A DNA stretch of 64,000 nt from an uncultured Polaribacter sp. Its GTDB lineage: Bacteria; Bacteroidota; Bacteroidia; Flavobacteriales; Flavobacteriaceae. Position 1 is the stretch's first letter; every line of letters begins with the position of its first letter. The position numbers and the translations under genes were made by a program. Under the pieces are notes generated by a model, which searched no databases, had not been told where the DNA came from, and worked only from the letters and a program-made list of their open reading frames with translations. This document shows positions 35,937 through 43,138 of the stretch, piece by piece. The stretch spans positions 248,001 to 312,000 of the forward strand of contig CANMHT010000003.1 of NCBI GenBank assembly GCA_947497755.1, read 5' to 3'.

Positions 35937-36236
35937 TTAGTTCTTTTTAGAAGCATTTAACTTCTTCATTGTTTCTTGTAGCTTTTTTCGTTTCTCAGCA
36001 ATTTCATCGTATTTTTTGTTGAACTTTTGTAAACGAATCTTATTTATCGAATCCTGAACCTGCTTTTTTCGTATACTGTCTTTCTTTTTTTGAAATTCAT
36101 ATATCTTTCGTGCCTGTTCACGTTGTACTTTCTGTTGTTCTTCTCGTAATTGTGCTCTACGATATTTACGATACATAATACTTGCAGTAATCAAAAGAAT
36201 TCCTATGATTACTAAAAACGTACTCTTCTTTTTCAT
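35937..36236 (-). CDS. Small single-pass membrane protein with charged coiled coil
   Basis: A 99-residue protein with one N-terminal hydrophobic helix (about residues 6-20, STFLVIIGILLITASIM) and a highly charged Lys/Arg/Glu/Gln-rich helical tail of about 75 residues. The tail is probably cytoplasmic given the many basic residues after the helix. I do not recognise a family. It lies 12 bp downstream of bcp on the same strand and probably shares its transcript. Lys-rich composition is unusual but is seen in other small Bacteroidetes envelope proteins. Confidence 0.65.
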   Translation of the reverse strand: MKKKSTFLVIIGILLITASIMYRKYRRAQLREEQQKVQREQARKIYEFQKKKDSIRKKQVQDSINKIRLQKFNKKYDEIAEKRKKLQETMKKLNASKKN

Positions 36237-36248
36237 TGACTTATGTTT

Positions 36249-36701
36249 TTAAGATATAATTTGAGCTGTATGGTCTTTCGTTTTAACTTTTGTTATTATA
36301 TCTTCTATCACTCCGTTTTCATCTATAACAAAAGTAGTTCTGTGTATTCCATCATACTCTCTTCCCATAAACTTTTTTGGTCCCCAAACTCCAAATGCAT
36401 TAATTACAGCTTTGTCTTCATCTGCCAATAAAGGAAAAGGCAAATCGTGTTTGTCAATCCAGTTTTGTTGTCTTTTTGCAGAATCTGCACTTGCGCCTAA
36501 AATAGCATAGCCTTTCGCTAAAAAGCTTTGGTAATTATCTCTTAGATTACAAGCTTCTGCCGTACAACCTGGTGTGCTAGCTTTTGGATAAAAAAACAAT
36601 ACTAGTTTTTTTCCAGAATAATCAGCTAATTTAATGGTATTCCCTTGATTGTCTTTTGCTTCAAACTGTGGCGCTTTATCTCCTATTTTTAATGTTGTCA
36701 T
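36249..36701 (-). CDS. bcp: Thioredoxin-dependent peroxiredoxin (Bcp/PrxQ)
   Basis: A 150-residue peroxiredoxin that reduces hydrogen and organic peroxides with electrons from thioredoxin. The start LKIGDKAPQFEAKDNQGNTI and FFYPKASTPGCTAEACNLRD are diagnostic of the Bcp family. The first Cys of PGCTAEAC is the peroxidatic cysteine and the second, five residues later, is the usual resolving cysteine of alpha2-type PrxQ. The C-terminus THVI-like FVIDENGVIEDIITKVKTKDHT is intact. Cytoplasmic. It diverges from nth. Confidence 0.95.
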   Translation of the reverse strand: MTTLKIGDKAPQFEAKDNQGNTIKLADYSGKKLVLFFYPKASTPGCTAEACNLRDNYQSFLAKGYAILGASADSAKRQQNWIDKHDLPFPLLADEDKAVINAFGVWGPKKFMGREYDGIHRTTFVIDENGVIEDIITKVKTKDHTAQIIS

Positions 36702-36791
36702 CTTTGTTCAATTTCTAAATTATATTGTAGGCAATTTACAAAGTCTTCCTTTAAAAAGTTGTATAGTTTCTAAAAAAACTCGGCAACTTTG

Positions 36792-36799
36792 TATATTTG
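36792..36799 (+). promoter_or_regulatory. Candidate nth promoter (-7 TATATTTG)
   Basis: TATATTTG matches the Bacteroidetes -7 consensus exactly and lies 19 bp before the nth ATG. No -33 TTG at the usual distance was found. Confidence 0.5.
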
Positions 36800-36818
36800 T
36801 TCGACTTAAAAAGAAAAA

Positions 36819-37472
36819 ATGACAAAACAAGAAAAGGTAAACTTTGTAATAGATACACTCAACTCATTTTACCCTGAGATTCCAGTTCCTTTAGATCATA
36901 AAGATCCATATACCTTATTAATTGCAGTATTATTATCGGCTCAATGTACAGATGTTAGAGTGAATCAAATTACTCCGCTACTTTTTGCAAAAGCAGATAA
37001 TCCTTTTGATATGGTTAAAATGACCATAGAAGAAATTAAAGAGATTATCAGACCTTGTGGATTATCTCCTATGAAAAGTAAAGGAATTTATGGTTTGTCT
37101 AAGATTCTTATTGAAAAATACAACGGTGAAGTTCCTCAATCTTTTGAAGGACTAGAAGAATTACCAGCTGTAGGTCATAAAACGGCAAGTGTTGTAATGA
37201 GTCAAGCTTTTGGTGTACCAGCTTTTCCTGTAGATACTCATATTCATCGTTTAATGTATCGTTGGAATTTAAGTAACGGAAAAAGCGTACAACAAACAGA
37301 GAAAGATGCAAAACGCTTGTTTCCAAGAGAGCTATGGAATGATTTGCATTTACAAATTATTTGGTATGGTAGAGAATATTCTCAAGCAAGAGGTTGGGAT
37401 TTAGAAAAAGACATCATTACCAAAACTATTGGTAGAAAATCTGTTTTGGCAGCATATCATAAGAAAAAATAA
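36819..37472 (+). CDS. nth: Endonuclease III-family DNA glycosylase without the iron-sulfur loop
   Basis: A 217-residue HhH-GPD glycosylase/AP lyase for oxidised pyrimidines. LIAVLLSAQCTDVRVNQ, the hairpin LEELPAVGHKTASVVM with the catalytic Lys, and FPVDTHIHRL with the catalytic Asp are all intact. In E. coli Nth the C-terminus holds a [4Fe-4S] cluster bound by four Cys (C-x6-C-x2-C-x5-C). Here the corresponding stretch, WYGREYSQARGWDLEKDI, has no cysteine, and the only Cys in the protein are in the N-terminal half. The protein is therefore a cluster-less form. It has its own promoter and a hairpin terminator. Confidence 0.88.
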   Translation: MTKQEKVNFVIDTLNSFYPEIPVPLDHKDPYTLLIAVLLSAQCTDVRVNQITPLLFAKADNPFDMVKMTIEEIKEIIRPCGLSPMKSKGIYGLSKILIEKYNGEVPQSFEGLEELPAVGHKTASVVMSQAFGVPAFPVDTHIHRLMYRWNLSNGKSVQQTEKDAKRLFPRELWNDLHLQIIWYGREYSQARGWDLEKDIITKTIGRKSVLAAYHKKK

Positions 37473-37481
37473 TTCCAACAA

Positions 37482-37510
37482 AAAAGCCTCAACTGGCTGT
37501 TAAGGCTTTT
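37482..37510. terminator. Terminator between nth and the convergent 47-codon ORF
   Basis: AAAAGCCT (37482-37489) pairs with AGGCTTTT (37503-37510) around a 13-nt loop, with A-rich and T-rich flanks on both sides. It ends nth and, on the minus strand, lies 6 bp after the small ORF. Confidence 0.65.
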
Positions 37511-37515
37511 CCCTC

Positions 37516-37659
37516 TTAATTCAAATTCAATTCAATAACAAGGTCGGATTTAGTTTTAATTACTTTTAACGATTTAGAAAAGTTAATCAAAAATTGAATT
37601 GTTTCTTTTTTAGGTTGCTCACTATAATTAGGAGACTTCTTAGAGTAAAGTTGCATCAT
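37516..37659 (-). CDS. 47-residue conserved-looking small protein downstream of sigma factor gene
   Basis: This ORF is too short for the track. It has two tandem ATG codons and encodes MMQLYSKKSPNYSEQPKKET followed by IQFLINFSKSLKVIKTKSDL and a short Leu/Asn tail. It is Lys-rich, mixed helix/strand in character, with no signal peptide or membrane segment. It lies 58 bp after the sigma factor gene on the same strand and ends 6 bp before a terminator, exactly where the last gene of a transcript should be. Function is unknown. The location suggests cotranscription with the ECF sigma factor, so it might be a small modulator, but that is a guess. Confidence 0.55.
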   Translation of the reverse strand: MMQLYSKKSPNYSEQPKKETIQFLINFSKSLKVIKTKSDLVIELNLN

Positions 37660-37717
37660 ATAAATGGTTTTATCACTTGATTACTAACCTTATAACGATG
37701 CATTTACTACTTTATTG

Positions 37718-38305
37718 TTAATTCACTAAAATAATTTTATTTTTTTCTATCAGCTTTCTTAAATTGATCAATGCATAACGCATTCTACCTAATGCTGTGT
37801 TAATACTTACTCCAGTATTTTCTGATATTTCATTAAAACTCATATCATTATAAATACGCATTACTAGCACTTGCTTTTGTTCTTCTGGCAATTCTTTTAT
37901 CAACTCTCTAACATCTGCATGTATTTGGTCTTTGATAATTCTTTTTTCTGCATTTAAACTACCATCACCCAAGACAGAAAAAATATCAAACTCTTCTGTA
38001 TTTTTAAAAGTTGGTAACCTGTTAGATTTTCTAAAATAATCGATTACTAAGTTGTGAGCAATACGAACCACCCACGGTAAAAACTTTCCTTCTTCATTAT
38101 AACTTCCTCTTTTTAAAGTTCTGATTACCTTAATAAAAGTATCCTGAAAAATATCTTCTGTAATATCTTTATCTTTTACTTTACTATAAATAAAGCTATA
38201 TAAACGCTGTTGATGTCTCTTTATTAAAATTTCAAGAGAAGCTTCATTACCTTTAATGTAATTACTAACTAATGTACTGTCAGGGATTAAATTATCATGC
38301 ATCAT
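37718..38305 (-). CDS. ECF-type RNA polymerase sigma factor
   Basis: A 195-residue sigma-70 family protein of the extracytoplasmic function class. Region 2 spans about residues 25-95 with YSFIYSKVKDKDITEDIFQDTFIKV and FLPWVVRIAHNLVIDYFRK. Region 4 (about 135-190) has LPEEQKQVLVMRIYNDMSFNEISENTGVSINTALGRMRYA, a helix-turn-helix that contacts the -35/-33 region. No anti-sigma gene lies next to it, so it is not of the FecI/FecR type by context. Tandem ATGs are at the start. A strong hairpin lies in its 5' leader. The regulon is unknown. Confidence 0.9.
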   Translation of the reverse strand: MMHDNLIPDSTLVSNYIKGNEASLEILIKRHQQRLYSFIYSKVKDKDITEDIFQDTFIKVIRTLKRGSYNEEGKFLPWVVRIAHNLVIDYFRKSNRLPTFKNTEEFDIFSVLGDGSLNAEKRIIKDQIHADVRELIKELPEEQKQVLVMRIYNDMSFNEISENTGVSINTALGRMRYALINLRKLIEKNKIILVN

Positions 38306-38316
38306 AAAATACTTTA

Positions 38317-38336
38317 AGAAAGCAAAGCTGCTTTCT
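38317..38336 (-). promoter_or_regulatory. Hairpin in the 5' leader of the sigma factor gene
   Basis: AGAAAGCA and TGCTTTCT are perfect 8-bp arms around a 4-nt loop. The hairpin ends 11 nt before the first ATG of the sigma factor gene, where a ribosome would bind. It may limit or regulate translation. There is no T-run, so it is not a normal terminator. Confidence 0.4.
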
Positions 38337-38522
38337 GATTCTTATTAGTTTTACTAAATAGTTAAAGTATTTTTATACTATATGCATGTGTTTTAAGTGA
38401 ATAACTAAGCCAAATATCAAAAAAAAAAATGATTCAAACAAATAATATCAAAAATAATTAAATCAAATAATGGACTCTTTTATTTTAAAAATTGGTAATT
38501 TTAGCGCTTACTTTTTTTAGAA

Positions 38523-41315
38523 ATGAAATTAGACCTAAGCAAGATAAATCCAAAGGAAAATATAATTATTAAAGGTGCAAAATTGCACAACCTTAAAGAT
38601 ATTGATGTTGTTATTCCAAGAAATAAATTAGTTGTAATAACTGGACTTTCTGGGTCTGGAAAATCTTCATTGGCATTTGATACTTTATATGCCGAAGGAC
38701 AACGAAGATATGTAGAAAGTTTATCTTCTTATGCAAGACAGTTTTTGGGGAAATTACACAAACCAAAAGTAGATTATATTAAAGGGATTGCTCCTGCTAT
38801 TGCTATCGAACAAAAAGTAAACTCTACCAATCCTAGATCTACTGTTGGTACTTCTACTGAGATTTATGATTACATCAAATTGTTATATGCTAGAATTGGA
38901 AAAACCTTCTCTCCTATTTCTAATAATGAGGTAAAAAAACATACTGTTACTGATGTTCTTAATTACCTTAAAGGATTAGAAGTTGGTTCAAAATTATTAT
39001 TACTTGCTCCTATTCAACGTAATGAAGACAGGGATTTAAAAACTTTATTAAATATTTTTAACCAACAAGGGTATGTTAGAATTAAATTAAATGATACTGT
39101 TGTTAGAATTGAAGAATTTCCTTTTGATACATACAACAACGAAGACTTGCAATTGGTAATCGATCGAATTGTACTTAAAGATGATGAAGATTTTTACAAT
39201 CGACTTGCCGATGCTATTCAAACTGCTTTTTTTGAAGGAAAAGGGATTTGTAGTATCGAAAACTTAAATACTAAATCTATTACAGAGTTTAGCAATAAGT
39301 TTGAATTAGACGGAATTACTTTTTTAGAACCAAATACACATTTGTTTAGTTTTAATAATCCTTATGGAGCATGTCCTACTTGTGAAGGTTACGGGAATGT
39401 GATTGGTATTGATGCTGATTTGGTTATTCCAAATACAGGATTGTCTATTTATGAAGATGCTATTTTACCTTTCAAATCAGAATCCTTTAGAAAATATAAA
39501 GACGATTTGGTGAATCATGCTTTTAATTTTGACATTCCTATCCATAAACCTTGGTTCGAACTTAGTGAGCAACAAAAAGAATTGGTATGGAATGGTAATA
39601 AAAGTTTTAACGGAATTCACCATTTCTTCGAAAAACTAGAAGAGAAAAGTTACAAGATTCAAAATAGAGTCATGCTTTCTCGTTATCGTGGTAAAACACA
39701 ATGTACAGAATGTAATGGAAAACGCTTACGTAAAGAAGCCAATTATGTAAAAGTTAACGGAAAAACAATTTCAGAGCTTGTTTCTATGCCAATAGATGAA
39801 CTGGCTAGTTTTTTTGCTACAGTAACCCTAAATAAATACGAATTAAAAATTGGAAAACGCTTATTGACAGAAATCAACAATCGTCTTCAGTTTTTACAGG
39901 ATGTAGGATTGAGTTATTTAACACTTAATAGAACTTCTAATACGCTATCTGGTGGTGAAAGTCAACGTATTAATTTAGCCACTTCGTTAGGAAGTAGTCT
40001 AGTTGGTTCTATGTATATTTTAGATGAACCCAGTATCGGATTGCATCCTAAAGATACAGAACGTTTAATTGGAGTACTTCAAAATTTACGCGATTTAGGA
40101 AATACTGTTATTGTGGTAGAACATGATGAAGATATTATGAAAGTTGCTGATTATATTATTGATATTGGTCCAGAAGCTGGAACTTATGGAGGAAATGTAG
40201 TAGCTGAAGGGACTTTTAAAAATATTCTTAGTTCTAATTCTTTAACTGCACAATATTTAAATACCCAATTACAAATTGAGCTTCCAAGTAAAAGAAGAAC
40301 TTCTAAAAATAGCATACAAGTTGTTGGTGCAAGAGAAAACAATCTTAAAAATATTGATGTTACTTTTCCTTTAAACAATTTAACCGTAATTACAGGTGTT
40401 TCTGGAAGTGGAAAAAGTACTTTAGTTAAAAAGATTTTATATCCTGCTATGCAGAAAAAAATCATTGGTTATGGAGATAAATTAGGACAATTTACAGAAA
40501 TTAAAGGTTCGTATGACAGTTTAAAACATATTGAGTTTATAGATCAAAATCCTATTGGGCGCTCTTCACGTTCTAATCCAGTAACTTATATAAAAGCTTA
40601 TGATGATATAAGAAGTTTATTTTCTAGTCAGAAATTGGCAAAAATTAGAAACTATAAACCCAAACATTTTTCATTTAATGTAGAAGGTGGTCGTTGTGAA
40701 ACTTGTAAAGGTGAAGGCGAAGTTACCATAGAAATGCAATTTATGGCAGATGTGCATTTGCAATGTGAAACTTGTAAAGGAAAACGCTTTAAAAAAGAAG
40801 TATTAGAAATTACTTTTCAAGACAAATCTATAGACGATATTTTAAACGCTACTATTGATGATGCTGTTGCCTTTTTTACTGAACACGAACAGAAAAAAAT
40901 CGTTCAAAAATTAAAACCTTTACAAGATGTTGGTTTAGGTTATGTACAATTAGGACAATCTTCTTCTACTCTTTCTGGTGGAGAAGCGCAACGTATTAAA
41001 CTAGCATCGTTTTTAGTAAAAGGAAACACCAAGGATAAAGCCTTATTTATCTTTGACGAACCTACAACTGGTTTGCATTTTCACGATATAAAAAAACTAT
41101 TAGATTCTTTCAATGCTTTGATTGAAAGAGGTCACTCTATTATTGTAATTGAACACAATATAGAACTCATTAAATGTGCTGATTATATTATTGATTTAGG
41201 AGCTGAAGGTGGTAAAAAAGGTGGTGAATTAGTATTCCAAGGAACACCAGAAGAATTAATTACAAATAAAAATTCTCACACAGCAACTTATTTAAAAGAG
41301 AAATTAGTAATTTAA
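38523..41315 (+). CDS. uvrA: Excinuclease ABC subunit A
   Basis: A 930-residue damage-recognition ATPase of nucleotide excision repair. Both ABC modules are complete: GLSGSGKSS near residue 42 and GVSGSGKST near 625 as Walker A, and LSGGESQRINLA near 477 and LSGGEAQRIKLA near 818 as signatures. Zinc-finger cysteines appear as CPTCEGYG and CTECNGK in the first half and CETCKGEGE and CETCKGKRF in the second. VRYVESLSSYARQFL-like (RRYVESLSSYARQFL) near residue 65 is the UvrA hallmark. The length is standard. A membrane protein gene follows 25 bp downstream. Confidence 0.96.
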   Translation: MKLDLSKINPKENIIIKGAKLHNLKDIDVVIPRNKLVVITGLSGSGKSSLAFDTLYAEGQRRYVESLSSYARQFLGKLHKPKVDYIKGIAPAIAIEQKVNSTNPRSTVGTSTEIYDYIKLLYARIGKTFSPISNNEVKKHTVTDVLNYLKGLEVGSKLLLLAPIQRNEDRDLKTLLNIFNQQGYVRIKLNDTVVRIEEFPFDTYNNEDLQLVIDRIVLKDDEDFYNRLADAIQTAFFEGKGICSIENLNTKSITEFSNKFELDGITFLEPNTHLFSFNNPYGACPTCEGYGNVIGIDADLVIPNTGLSIYEDAILPFKSESFRKYKDDLVNHAFNFDIPIHKPWFELSEQQKELVWNGNKSFNGIHHFFEKLEEKSYKIQNRVMLSRYRGKTQCTECNGKRLRKEANYVKVNGKTISELVSMPIDELASFFATVTLNKYELKIGKRLLTEINNRLQFLQDVGLSYLTLNRTSNTLSGGESQRINLATSLGSSLVGSMYILDEPSIGLHPKDTERLIGVLQNLRDLGNTVIVVEHDEDIMKVADYIIDIGPEAGTYGGNVVAEGTFKNILSSNSLTAQYLNTQLQIELPSKRRTSKNSIQVVGARENNLKNIDVTFPLNNLTVITGVSGSGKSTLVKKILYPAMQKKIIGYGDKLGQFTEIKGSYDSLKHIEFIDQNPIGRSSRSNPVTYIKAYDDIRSLFSSQKLAKIRNYKPKHFSFNVEGGRCETCKGEGEVTIEMQFMADVHLQCETCKGKRFKKEVLEITFQDKSIDDILNATIDDAVAFFTEHEQKKIVQKLKPLQDVGLGYVQLGQSSSTLSGGEAQRIKLASFLVKGNTKDKALFIFDEPTTGLHFHDIKKLLDSFNALIERGHSIIVIEHNIELIKCADYIIDLGAEGGKKGGELVFQGTPEELITNKNSHTATYLKEKLVI

Positions 41316-41340
41316 TAGCTGGTAAATTGTAACCGTTAAA

Positions 41341-42438
41341 ATGATACAAAACTTAACAACAGAGCAAAAAGTAAATGCGGTAAGAATCTTTGCTGTTCTT
41401 TCTACCGTTTCAATGATGTTGTATGCTCCAGATTTATGGATAACTGATAAAGTTTTCCCAGTTATTCCTTTGTTTGACTGGATGCCAATACCAACATCTC
41501 CTTTTGATACGATTTTTGCAGGCTTATTTTTTGTGAGTCAAGTTGTATATGTATTTAAACCTAAAAGATGGTTAGGCTGGCTTGTTTTATCGCTGTATGT
41601 ATTTTTATCTCTTGTAGATCAAAATAGATTACAACCTTATTTCTACCAAAGTGCATTAACTATTTTTGCCATTGTATTATTTCCTAAAAATGCTGACTCA
41701 AAAAGAATATTACATACAGTAATTCTTATTTTTTTAGCAACATATTTTTGGAGTGGTGTTCAAAAGTTAAATGGTATTTTTTACGAAGAATGGATGGGAG
41801 CCTTACTCAAACATTTTAGTTTTATCCCAGAAGTTTTACTACAAACGTTTACCTATATGGTACCATGGCTTGAGGCTTTATTAGGTATTTTATTACTCTT
41901 TAACAAAACAAGAAAATTAGGAGTTATTGGTGTTGTTTCTATGCACAGCATTATTATAGTCATGTTGTTATATTTAGGCTACGGATTTAATGTTATTCCG
42001 TGGAATGTTCAAAATATTCTAAGCGTAATTGTACTATTTTGGTTCTTAAAAACAGAGACATCTTTAGATTTTTTCACCAATTTAGTAAGTCCACAAAAGG
42101 CCGTAATTTTTGTATTTACTTTTCTTTTACCATTCAGTAATTTATTCGGTTATTGGGATCATCTATTATCGTTTAGTTTCTTTACTTCTAAACTAAATTA
42201 CTATTACATTCAAATAGATGATAGTCTCAAAGACAACTTGCCAAAAGCGGTTCAAAAATACTATCGTTCTAACGAAACTATGACTGTAATTTATTTAAAT
42301 GAATGGGCTGGAGATATCAATAAAGTTTTATTGTACCCACAACCTAGAGTAGCAAAAAAGGTAGAACAATATGTACTTTCTTTTGCCGATGAATCTACTA
42401 TAAAGAATCCTACAAAGTTGGTAGTATATAATAAATAA
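41341..42438 (+). CDS. Polytopic membrane protein, HTTM-like
   Basis: A 365-residue protein with about eight hydrophobic helices in the first 290 residues and a soluble tail of about 75 residues. Motifs such as LVDQNRLQPYFYQ and YFWSGVQKLNGIFYEEWMG recall the membrane part of vitamin-K-dependent gamma-carboxylase homologues (HTTM proteins), where a helix carries a YxxSGxxKL pattern. The resemblance is weak and by eye only. No catalytic motif stands out. It follows uvrA by 25 bp without a visible promoter or terminator between them, so it may be cotranscribed, but a link with DNA repair is not implied. Confidence 0.55.
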   Translation: MIQNLTTEQKVNAVRIFAVLSTVSMMLYAPDLWITDKVFPVIPLFDWMPIPTSPFDTIFAGLFFVSQVVYVFKPKRWLGWLVLSLYVFLSLVDQNRLQPYFYQSALTIFAIVLFPKNADSKRILHTVILIFLATYFWSGVQKLNGIFYEEWMGALLKHFSFIPEVLLQTFTYMVPWLEALLGILLLFNKTRKLGVIGVVSMHSIIIVMLLYLGYGFNVIPWNVQNILSVIVLFWFLKTETSLDFFTNLVSPQKAVIFVFTFLLPFSNLFGYWDHLLSFSFFTSKLNYYYIQIDDSLKDNLPKAVQKYYRSNETMTVIYLNEWAGDINKVLLYPQPRVAKKVEQYVLSFADESTIKNPTKLVVYNK

Positions 42439-42501
42439 AGCTGCTTAAAATCTCTTCTAAACAGCCTTATCATAATCGAATCAATCAACAATTCTATCTA
42501 A

Positions 42502-43110
42502 TTATTTTAGATTTTTATCTCCAACATTTGGATTGTAAGTATAGTTAAACGAATAGTAACGTGGATCTTTTGTAGAGTCTTCATCTTTGTAATAACTCAA
42601 GATTTCCATTTTAGCATAATGTCCATTGCTTGTTTTAATTACCAATACTTTTCCTGCTACTACACTAATTTTATGTGTTTGTCTGTTATAAGTATACCAA
42701 GTACTTTTTGGCAATGCCAATGCTCCAGATTTATCTTGTTTAAAATCTGCGTCATTAGGTGCAGTTACTATATTTCCAAATGTTCCTGTTTGTAATGAGA
42801 AAGCTCCTACTCCAGTTCTTTCTGGTTCATCTGTTAATCCAACTTTTGCTCCTCCATTAAAAATAATAGTAGTTCCTCTAAAAGCAACATCCCAGTTATT
42901 TCCTGTTACCACAGTACCAGTACTAAAACTAAATTTTGTAAAATCTCCAGATTCTGCTGGTGGATTTACCGTATAATCTGTAGTTACAGGCGCATGAATA
43001 TTTACCGCCTTTTTGGCTACCACCGGTACTACTTCTGTATCATTATTACTACAAGAAGTTATAAATAGTGATACTATTGCGATTAAAAAAATTGATTTAA
43101 TAGTTTTCAT
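42502..43110 (-). CDS. hmuY: HmuY-like haem-binding lipoprotein
   Basis: A 202-residue outer-surface lipoprotein. The signal ends SLFITSCSNN, with the lipobox cysteine near residue 20. The mature part has FTKFSFSTGTVVTGNNWDVAFRGTTIIFNGG and a C-terminal GKVLVIKTSNGHYAKMEILSYY block, both characteristic of the HmuY family. HmuY captures haem and passes it to the TonB receptor HmuR; axial His/Met ligands vary between members and are not assigned here. It follows the receptor gene by 28 bp on the same strand, the usual HmuR-HmuY pairing but with the receptor first. Confidence 0.88.
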   Translation of the reverse strand: MKTIKSIFLIAIVSLFITSCSNNDTEVVPVVAKKAVNIHAPVTTDYTVNPPAESGDFTKFSFSTGTVVTGNNWDVAFRGTTIIFNGGAKVGLTDEPERTGVGAFSLQTGTFGNIVTAPNDADFKQDKSGALALPKSTWYTYNRQTHKISVVAGKVLVIKTSNGHYAKMEILSYYKDEDSTKDPRYYSFNYTYNPNVGDKNLK

Positions 43111-43138
43111 TTTATTTGATTTTTGATTTATGTTATTT

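Noticed and set aside
42439-42501. Terminator between the membrane protein gene and hmuY
   Set aside because: Only a weak bulged stem (GCTG/CAGC) with no T-run was found.
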